Virus record (IMG/VR): IMGVR_UViG_3300009151_003928 | Location: 1 to 64,000 of that record | DNA length: 64,000 nucleotides | Strand: one strand, 5' to 3' | Source of the DNA: a virus | Shown: positions 58,282 to 64,000 of the stretch, piece by piece | Layout of the letters: every line of letters begins with the position of its first letter | Numbering within the stretch: the stretch's first letter is position 1 | Made by a program: the position numbers and the translations under genes | Notes under the pieces: generated by a model | The model's input: only the letters and a program-made list of their open reading frames with translations | Databases searched by the model: none | Told to the model about the DNA's origin: nothing

Positions 58282-59503
58282 AATTCATTGCTCGTGCTAT
58301 TTCTGGATGTGTTTCTGCAAAATTTTCATTGCGTAATTTGTCTAGTTGTTTCATCTTAATACGGAACGAAGAACCATCTGTACTCATTGCTCTGTTAATA
58401 AAATCAATTATTTTGTTAATCTCTGGTTTATAAATATTGTTAAATTTTCCATTTTTTAATTTTTCTATTACTAGCTGTTTGGCAGTATCGGTCATTTCAC
58501 CAATGCTCATGTAACCAGGGAAATGTACTAGGCCAAAATGTACGTAATCAAATTTGTGCTGATCAAACCAATTGCATAATTCTTCAAGATAGTAGACATT
58601 TTGTATGTTTACTGTTGCGCTTATCTGAAGTTCTATGTGCGGCAAATGTTTTTTTAATGCTTGAAATTTTATTATGTTTGCATTGACCTTGTCCCAATCT
58701 GCTCCGGATCGTTCTAGATTAAATTGTTTGCCAATTGCATCGATACTAAATGCTATTTCAACACGTTTAAAATTTTTCCATAAGTCTTCTGCACCCTCTG
58801 GGAATATGGTACCATTGGTATTATAAAACAAGTGTTGATATTTACTATAGCCATTATCCACGCTATATTGTAATAGATCAAAGTGCTCTTGTATCATAAA
58901 AGGTTCGCCACCAGTAAAATCTAAGAATTTAATCTTGGGTATTATTGTATAAAGTTCTTCCCAGAATCCTTTACTTGTGCGAGGCCACTCGCCTTCAACC
59001 AACCATGTTTTCTGAATGCTATTTTTACGTTGTTCATATGGTATCTGCATTAAACTTTCTTGGGCCCACTTGCTACTGATCATTGGGCCGCAGATACGAC
59101 ATTTAAGATTGCAAATGTTACCCAGTTTTAAATCCAAATATAAAAAATGTACCGGATCTAGCGTAGTAAAATTTAACATTGGCAATATCATATTCATTTT
59201 ATGTAAATGATTAAGACGTTTGCTAGTTTTTCCTACGGCTTCTTCGTTCCAACAGCGCCGACATCCTGCAGGTTTTTTTCCGTCAATGAACTCTTGTCTT
59301 AGATTTTTCATCCAGTCACTGTGATATATTTCCATGATACTATCTGTAGCAAGGTTATACGGAGTACCGTTGGGACGTTTGATAATATCTTCGCTTATAC
59401 AACATGGTCTGGTTGTTCCGGTAGTATTTGCCGCAATACTAGACCAAGGCAACATACAAGTTGTTGGATGTTTATTTAATGCCACAGGTTTGATTGCACT
59501 CAT
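58268..59503 (-). CDS. radical SAM enzyme with N-terminal twitch-like cysteines (array member 5)
   Basis: 411 residues from ATG 59503; a start at 59545 would overlap the upstream gene by 74 bases. C16, C34/C35, C81 and C84, then C131-x3-C135-x2-C138 (CNLKCRIC) and FTGGEPFMIQEHF. Tail LRNENFAETHPEIARAMNY. Very close in layout to member 6. Overlaps upstream by 32 bases. Confidence 0.9.
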   Translation of the reverse strand: MSAIKPVALNKHPTTCMLPWSSIAANTTGTTRPCCISEDIIKRPNGTPYNLATDSIMEIYHSDWMKNLRQEFIDGKKPAGCRRCWNEEAVGKTSKRLNHLHKMNMILPMLNFTTLDPVHFLYLDLKLGNICNLKCRICGPMISSKWAQESLMQIPYEQRKNSIQKTWLVEGEWPRTSKGFWEELYTIIPKIKFLDFTGGEPFMIQEHFDLLQYSVDNGYSKYQHLFYNTNGTIFPEGAEDLWKNFKRVEIAFSIDAIGKQFNLERSGADWDKVNANIIKFQALKKHLPHIELQISATVNIQNVYYLEELCNWFDQHKFDYVHFGLVHFPGYMSIGEMTDTAKQLVIEKLKNGKFNNIYKPEINKIIDFINRAMSTDGSSFRIKMKQLDKLRNENFAETHPEIARAMNYDAT

Positions 59504-60461
59504 ATATTTTTCCAGTTGGAACAGTTTTGTCCCAGGATTCTTCAATTTTATTAAACCATGCTATTGCATGTTCTAGTCCGTACTCTATTGCGTTATTTTC
59601 CATTATTAAAGGTTTTAACTGTGCGTTACTTGGACGACTATTACTATGTAAAGGATAGTAGCCCAGCCAGCAACAAGGGTACACTTCGCCGTTGCTTGCT
59701 ACATATACTTCTTGCATTTTTTTAGCATAGCAACTAATTTCTCTATTTTCAGTCTCTGACATAACTGCTATAGTAGGATCAGTTTCGTAATATTTGTAAT
59801 TATTGTATAACTCATCAAAATTAGTTGATCCACGATAGTCGCCAATGGTATGACTTAATCTTTTATCTGATGTAAACACTGGCATAGTATTGCGTCCTGC
59901 ATCAACTAAATCAAATCTACTAAATCCTAAGTCTCTACTTAAACGTTCACACTCATTGATTTGATGTTGATTATGATCAAATTTAATCATTGCCCATACT
60001 GCTTCTCCTCCAGCACGAATAAATTTTTGAGCATTGTCTAGTATAAACTCAAAGTCAGTATTTTGTCTATATAGTTGATGTGTATCACCCAATCCATCTA
60101 AACGAAAATATACGATTGGTTTAGACTTTGCCAGTCGTTCCCATATCTTTGGCTTAGCACTAGCATTGGTACTAATTTCCAAACTTAATTTAGGATTAGA
60201 ATGTACAATGTATTCAACAATTTCTACGCCATCTCTAGCTGTAACAAAATCGCCATAGTTGCCATTGATTTTAAAATTATCTAATTGTTGCAGGAACTCC
60301 GCACTGAATACTTCTTTAAATTCCTCTAGTGACATATCTCGCACAGGATACGTGTCAATGATATCTACACCACGGTAATTGCGTAAGCAATCGGGACAAG
60401 CCGCATTACATCTGGAACTAATTTCTAAATGTATGCTACGTAAATCTTTATAGTTAAGCAT
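59472..60461 (-). CDS. radical SAM enzyme with conventional order (array member 4)
   Basis: 329 residues. Here the radical SAM motif is near the N-terminus, C18-x3-C22-x2-C25 (CNAACPDC), and the accessory cysteines are at the C-terminus (ISCYAKKMQEVYVASNGEVYPCCW and ECNQTCGIK), the normal SPASM/twitch order. Thus the array mixes two architectures. The GGEP region is degenerate (NGNYGD). Overlaps neighbours by 8 and 32 bases. Confidence 0.85.
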   Translation of the reverse strand: MLNYKDLRSIHLEISSRCNAACPDCLRNYRGVDIIDTYPVRDMSLEEFKEVFSAEFLQQLDNFKINGNYGDFVTARDGVEIVEYIVHSNPKLSLEISTNASAKPKIWERLAKSKPIVYFRLDGLGDTHQLYRQNTDFEFILDNAQKFIRAGGEAVWAMIKFDHNQHQINECERLSRDLGFSRFDLVDAGRNTMPVFTSDKRLSHTIGDYRGSTNFDELYNNYKYYETDPTIAVMSETENREISCYAKKMQEVYVASNGEVYPCCWLGYYPLHSNSRPSNAQLKPLIMENNAIEYGLEHAIAWFNKIEESWDKTVPTGKIYECNQTCGIK

Positions 60462-61791
60462 TTAACGCTGAGAACTCCGGGAAGGTAGACCAAAAATTTT
60501 CACTACGTAAATCATCTAATGTTTTAATTTCTTGTACAAAACGTGGCCATAAGTCACTGCGGTCATTTGCAGTTAGGAAGTTTAAAATACTTTGGAATCC
60601 TACTGTAGCACGACGTAGTTTATCCTGTGGGTCTAACCACTTGATATGTTTTTGATATGCTGGAATAATAACGTCTTGCTTGAACCATTCAGGGAAAATA
60701 TCAATGCGATACCACTCAGGACTTTGGCAAATATTAATATTAAAATCCTTAGGTTCAATTAACCCTAGCTCTACCCACTCTCGATGAAAGTCTAGTATAT
60801 GTAGAATATTCATAGCACTAACTGTAGCACTAATGTAAAAGTCTACGTGTGGTACTTCTGTCATCATACGTCGACGATTGTCCACTGCCTGTGCCCAGTC
60901 TGTGCCTTTACGTATTAGTTCGCCACGAGCATAGCTACCGTCGAGGCTGGCTCCTACATTTACTGTTTCAAACTTTTTCCAGTAATCAAATACGTGTTTG
61001 TCTTTGTAGCGCATTTCACTGAAGTTTGTATTGTAGATTAATCTACAATCTGTTTTATCTTGTTCTAGTAACCGGTCTAATAGGAAATAATGTTCCTTCA
61101 TGATCAATGGTTCGCCGCCAGCAAAGTATACTTGTTCCAAGTTAGGAATGTGCGGTTCCATTTGTTTTTGTATAGTTTCTTCGTCGCCGGCCGCATACTC
61201 TACACGTAACATTTCTCGACCTAGTACATCTGGCTTGCGGTTGTATAGTTTGACATGATCGTTATACCAATTGCTACTAAAAATAGGACCGCAGGTGCGA
61301 CAACTAAAATTACATAGGTTACTAAATCTAATATCCCAGTAACGGATTTTAAACTCGGGGTGTGTGCCATCTTCATGTGTTAGATCAACGTCCTTAATAA
61401 AATGTCCTTGGTTTCTGTTTGCTTCGTTACGCATACTAAAGAAACCGTTTTCTTCTTGCTCATAGCACTTGGTACATTCTGTACAAGGCCGGTCTTCAAG
61501 CATGTTCTTACGCATGGTTTTGTAACCATCTTGGTTCCAAACTTCTTCCATTGTGTTTTTGCGTAAGTCGCCAATTGGATGCCAGTAGTCTGCTAAACAG
61601 CAAGGGTATGTGCGCCCGTCGGGAAAGGCATGCATATGAGTCCATGGCAAGATACAAAATGTCTTGCTTTCTGTTAGTCGTTCTACTTGTTTTTCTGTTA
61701 GGTCTTCTGCATCTATGTAGTAAGGCATCTTACTCATATAATCGTAACCTTTTTTATAAAATGCTTTTTGACGTTCTGCTTTATCTGTCAT
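60454..61791 (-). CDS. radical SAM enzyme with N-terminal twitch-like cysteines (array member 3)
   Basis: 445 residues. An N-terminal ~40-residue helical extension precedes C46, C64/C65, C103, C106 and C109 (FPDGRTYPCC, PCTECTKC), then C160-x3-C164-x2-C167 (CNFSCRTC) and FAGGEPLIMKEHY. Tail LRSENFWSTFPEFSALNA. Overlaps the downstream gene by 8 bases and the upstream by 4 (ATGA). Confidence 0.9.
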   Translation of the reverse strand: MTDKAERQKAFYKKGYDYMSKMPYYIDAEDLTEKQVERLTESKTFCILPWTHMHAFPDGRTYPCCLADYWHPIGDLRKNTMEEVWNQDGYKTMRKNMLEDRPCTECTKCYEQEENGFFSMRNEANRNQGHFIKDVDLTHEDGTHPEFKIRYWDIRFSNLCNFSCRTCGPIFSSNWYNDHVKLYNRKPDVLGREMLRVEYAAGDEETIQKQMEPHIPNLEQVYFAGGEPLIMKEHYFLLDRLLEQDKTDCRLIYNTNFSEMRYKDKHVFDYWKKFETVNVGASLDGSYARGELIRKGTDWAQAVDNRRRMMTEVPHVDFYISATVSAMNILHILDFHREWVELGLIEPKDFNINICQSPEWYRIDIFPEWFKQDVIIPAYQKHIKWLDPQDKLRRATVGFQSILNFLTANDRSDLWPRFVQEIKTLDDLRSENFWSTFPEFSALNA

Positions 61792-63149
61792 ATTGAATTA
61801 TACCATTCGGTTAATGAGGGAAACGCTTGTGTAAAGTTTTTGTTCCGTCGTTGGTCGTATTGTGTATAGAACTGTTTAAAGTCTCGTTGTAAGACTGATT
61901 GTTCTGCGGCACCCATGTGTGGAGTTTTAACTACATCTAAATAATCTATCAGACGTTGTAGTTGATTAAGTTCAAACTGATGTAGTAACGGATTCTTGCT
62001 GTTATTATCAAACCATGCTTGTAGGCGTAGTTTGTATTGGTGGCGTATTTCGTCTGGGAGTACTAACGGACTTTGAAAACTTGGAAAGCGTAATATATTT
62101 AGCGAAAATGTAGGATAGTCTTTTCCGCACAAGTCTTTCCACTCTAAACATTGATCCAGGAACTCAGGTAAACTATCTAAGCATAGTGCATTAACGGTAC
62201 ACATCATATGGAAGCCTTCTATATTACCGCGTTCCAATACTTTATCTACATTACCGGTCCATTTATCCCACACTAGGCCATCGCGAATATATTCACTTTG
62301 AATACCCACTGCTTCATTGCTTGTGTACAAGTGAAAGTGTTTAAGGCTATGTGATGCATCAATTAAACGATCTATTAAGTCATCCTTTGCACCAAGGTTA
62401 CTATTCATAGCAAACCGCATGTCTGGATTAACTCGATTATCGTTGTTCTTGAACCATTCTAATAGCTTCCACGTGTCTCCCGACATAAGTGGCTCACCGC
62501 CGGTTAATCTTAGCTCCAGTAACGATCTATGAAGGTCAGATTCCCACCACTTAAAGAACGCCTCAACATAAGGATTATACTCACCAAACTTGTAAAGCTG
62601 ACTACTACCATGGCTATGAGTAAAATGATTCCTGCCGTCTGAAGTGAGGCCGGTAAAAGGTCCATTGGTGTCAATATCTTTAACCCAAGTGCTACTGAAA
62701 GCAGGGTTACAGTAACTACACCCAAAATTGCATGTGCGATCAAAAGCAATTTCAAGCGTTCGTAAATCCACATCACTGCTGGCTGGCTGAGCATACGCTG
62801 TCTCCAATTCTTTGTCTGTATATATAACTGTCTTATAAACGCGATCACTAATGTTATCACGTCCTATATCTTCTATCTTCCAGCAGTACTCGCATCCGCT
62901 GGGTCTTTCTCCCTTTTGCATCTGCTCACGTTCCATTTTCTTTTTTTGCGTATTATGTAACGCCTTTGGATTATGTGCAAGATCTTCAACATCAATGGCA
63001 TGTGGCAACGGGTGATGACAACTTGTAGTTTGTCCACTACCTAACCATATCGTGGCATTGTACCATTTGGCTCCGCAGAATGACTCCGACTTAATGTCGA
63101 TTACCCTGCGTTTATATTCTATATCTGTTTCGTTTTTAATTCTGGGCAT
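61788..63149 (-). CDS. radical SAM enzyme with N-terminal cysteines (array member 2)
   Basis: 453 residues from ATG 63149 (63164 is also possible). C25, C44, C86 and C89 (SFCGAKWYNATIWLGSG...SCHHP...GCEYC), then C140-x3-C144-x2-C147 (CNFGCSYC) and LTGGEPLMSGDTW. The N-terminal module keeps the spacing but has CGAKW instead of CMxPW. Tail RRNKNFTQAFPSLTEWYNSI. Closest in style to the truncated gene upstream. Confidence 0.9.
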   Translation of the reverse strand: MPRIKNETDIEYKRRVIDIKSESFCGAKWYNATIWLGSGQTTSCHHPLPHAIDVEDLAHNPKALHNTQKKKMEREQMQKGERPSGCEYCWKIEDIGRDNISDRVYKTVIYTDKELETAYAQPASSDVDLRTLEIAFDRTCNFGCSYCNPAFSSTWVKDIDTNGPFTGLTSDGRNHFTHSHGSSQLYKFGEYNPYVEAFFKWWESDLHRSLLELRLTGGEPLMSGDTWKLLEWFKNNDNRVNPDMRFAMNSNLGAKDDLIDRLIDASHSLKHFHLYTSNEAVGIQSEYIRDGLVWDKWTGNVDKVLERGNIEGFHMMCTVNALCLDSLPEFLDQCLEWKDLCGKDYPTFSLNILRFPSFQSPLVLPDEIRHQYKLRLQAWFDNNSKNPLLHQFELNQLQRLIDYLDVVKTPHMGAAEQSVLQRDFKQFYTQYDQRRNKNFTQAFPSLTEWYNSI

Positions 63150-64000
63150 AGTATCGGCATTCATCCCAAAACTCTTTCATCTGCGGAAAGGTTTCTAGGA
63201 AATTAGTATTGCGACGTTTATCATGTTCATTGAAGAATCTGTAAAAGTCTGCACGTTGCAGTTTAACATAGTCTGGATCTAAATTGCAACCTTCTTTCAT
63301 CCAATCTATGTCTCGACGCATACGCTGTACTTCGTAATCTTTAAATCCATGAAACGGATCATCTGCTGTTTCTAAATTAAGTTCCATCCAGTCAGCTACA
63401 CGTTCTAAATGTTTAGAATATACTGGCGGCAGTATTTGTAAACTTTGCCATTTAGGCTGACGTAACAAGGGAGTATCAAACCAAACACGTTGATAGGTTG
63501 TGCTGTGTTGGCGACGCAAATCTAATATCCACTCGAGTTGTTGTTGTAGGCCTAGTACACTTAAATTATTCATTGTGATAATAAATGTAAGACTATTACG
63601 ATAAGGTATCTCAGTTAAGAAACGCTGTACATTGTGTGCTACTCTTTTGTAATTTAGTCCATTGCGAATATATTCTGCATGGTCTGGTTTCCCGCTATCT
63701 AAACTTACATACTGCATGAAGTGTTCAATTTGTGTATTACATAGATTCTTTACATAGCCCATGTATTTTTCAAATAATGAATCTTCTACACTAAAGTTAC
63801 TAGTAACATCTAAATGCAGTTCAGGATTAGGTAATGCCAACACGTAGTCAAATACTCGATATGTATTTTTATCCATAAGTGGCTCGCCACCAGTCATGCG
63901 GAAATGTTTTAGTTTTGGATAAAGGGTTGGAAACCATTCCCAAAATGCATCGACGTAAGGATTAGGTTGGGAATGTGGTATAGGCCTATTGCGCCCAGTA
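63136..64000 (-). CDS. radical SAM enzyme, cut by the window edge (array member 1)
   Basis: Only the C-terminal part is inside: the frame stays open to base 64000 and reads NPYVDAFWEWFPTLYPKLKHF then MTGGEPLMDKNTYRV, so the Met at 63897 is internal. The cysteine motifs lie beyond the edge. Tail KRRNTNFLETFPQMKEFWDE matches other array members. Overlaps the next gene by 14-29 bases. Confidence 0.85.
   Translation of the reverse strand, partial: TGRNRPIPHSQPNPYVDAFWEWFPTLYPKLKHFRMTGGEPLMDKNTYRVFDYVLALPNPELHLDVTSNFSVEDSLFEKYMGYVKNLCNTQIEHFMQYVSLDSGKPDHAEYIRNGLNYKRVAHNVQRFLTEIPYRNSLTFIITMNNLSVLGLQQQLEWILDLRRQHSTTYQRVWFDTPLLRQPKWQSLQILPPVYSKHLERVADWMELNLETADDPFHGFKDYEVQRMRRDIDWMKEGCNLDPDYVKLQRADFYRFFNEHDKRRNTNFLETFPQMKEFWDECRYYAQN

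Noticed and set aside
1-64000. CRISPR array, insertion sequence or attachment site
   Set aside because: No regularly spaced direct repeats, transposase gene or terminal inverted repeats seen.

Overview
This window reads as one contiguous piece of a large tailed-phage genome related to the T4 superfamily, most like marine or freshwater T4-like myoviruses. The evidence is a T4-type replication core (family B DNA polymerase, sliding clamp, RNase H/5'-3' exonuclease, DsbA-like DNA-binding protein), nucleotide genes (thymidylate synthase, DHFR, GTP cyclohydrolase, two MazG-like proteins), many small proteins of unknown function, near-continuous coding with ATGA or short overlaps, and no rRNA or tRNA. 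Base composition is moderately AT-rich. The host cannot be read from the sequence; consensus-like TTGACA-N17-TATAAT promoters indicate that a host sigma-70-type polymerase reads it early. No capsid or tail genes are recognisable.

Layout. (1) 1-9.5 kb, rightward: DNA polymerase, methyltransferase, sliding clamp, sulfotransferase, a DpdA-like DNA guanine transglycosylase and a radical SAM enzyme. (2) 9.5-15.4 kb: small proteins, a MazG-like protein, a glycosyltransferase, a histone-H1-like peptide, and a trio of Bax-inhibitor-like membrane protein, peroxiredoxin and CDGSH iron-sulfur protein. (3) 15.4-20.8 kb: GalE, a SPASM-type radical SAM enzyme, a lone AMP-forming ligase on the opposite strand, a 2OG-oxygenase-like protein and a PLP enzyme, resembling a small-molecule pathway. 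(4) 20.8-31 kb: FolE, an FG-GAP lipoprotein with a possible beta-barrel end, QueD, QueE, an SGNH hydrolase and the exonuclease. With DpdA this gives most of a 7-deazaguanine DNA-modification route; QueC is not in the window. (5) 31-43 kb: many small proteins, ParB-like and HNH proteins, and a MoxR ATPase/VWA metallopeptidase-like pair whose genes share an unusual promoter with the lipoprotein gene. (6) 42.7-47.7 kb: DHFR, ThyA, then a sugar cassette (two epimerases/dehydratases, PIG-L deacetylase, DegT-type aminotransferase). (7) 47.7-64 kb, mostly leftward: a repeat protein, DUF2061, an APS-kinase/nucleotidyltransferase fusion, a carbamoyltransferase, two SGNH hydrolases and seven consecutive radical SAM genes, the last cut by the window edge.

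The most unusual content is the leftward operon of radical SAM enzymes. Six of the seven are complete; five of those have their accessory (twitch/SPASM-like) cysteines before the radical SAM core, and most members share a C-terminal R-x-x-NF-x-x-T/A-x-P motif. They sit beside sugar-nucleotide, carbamoyl, sulfate-activation and esterase genes. I infer a phage-encoded pathway that builds and decorates a glycan or a modified macromolecule; its product is unknown.

Other signals are a shared promoter with a dyad upstream of a non-consensus -35, two promoters placed to give leaderless mRNAs, and islands of shifted codon use over catalytic motifs of several conserved enzymes.
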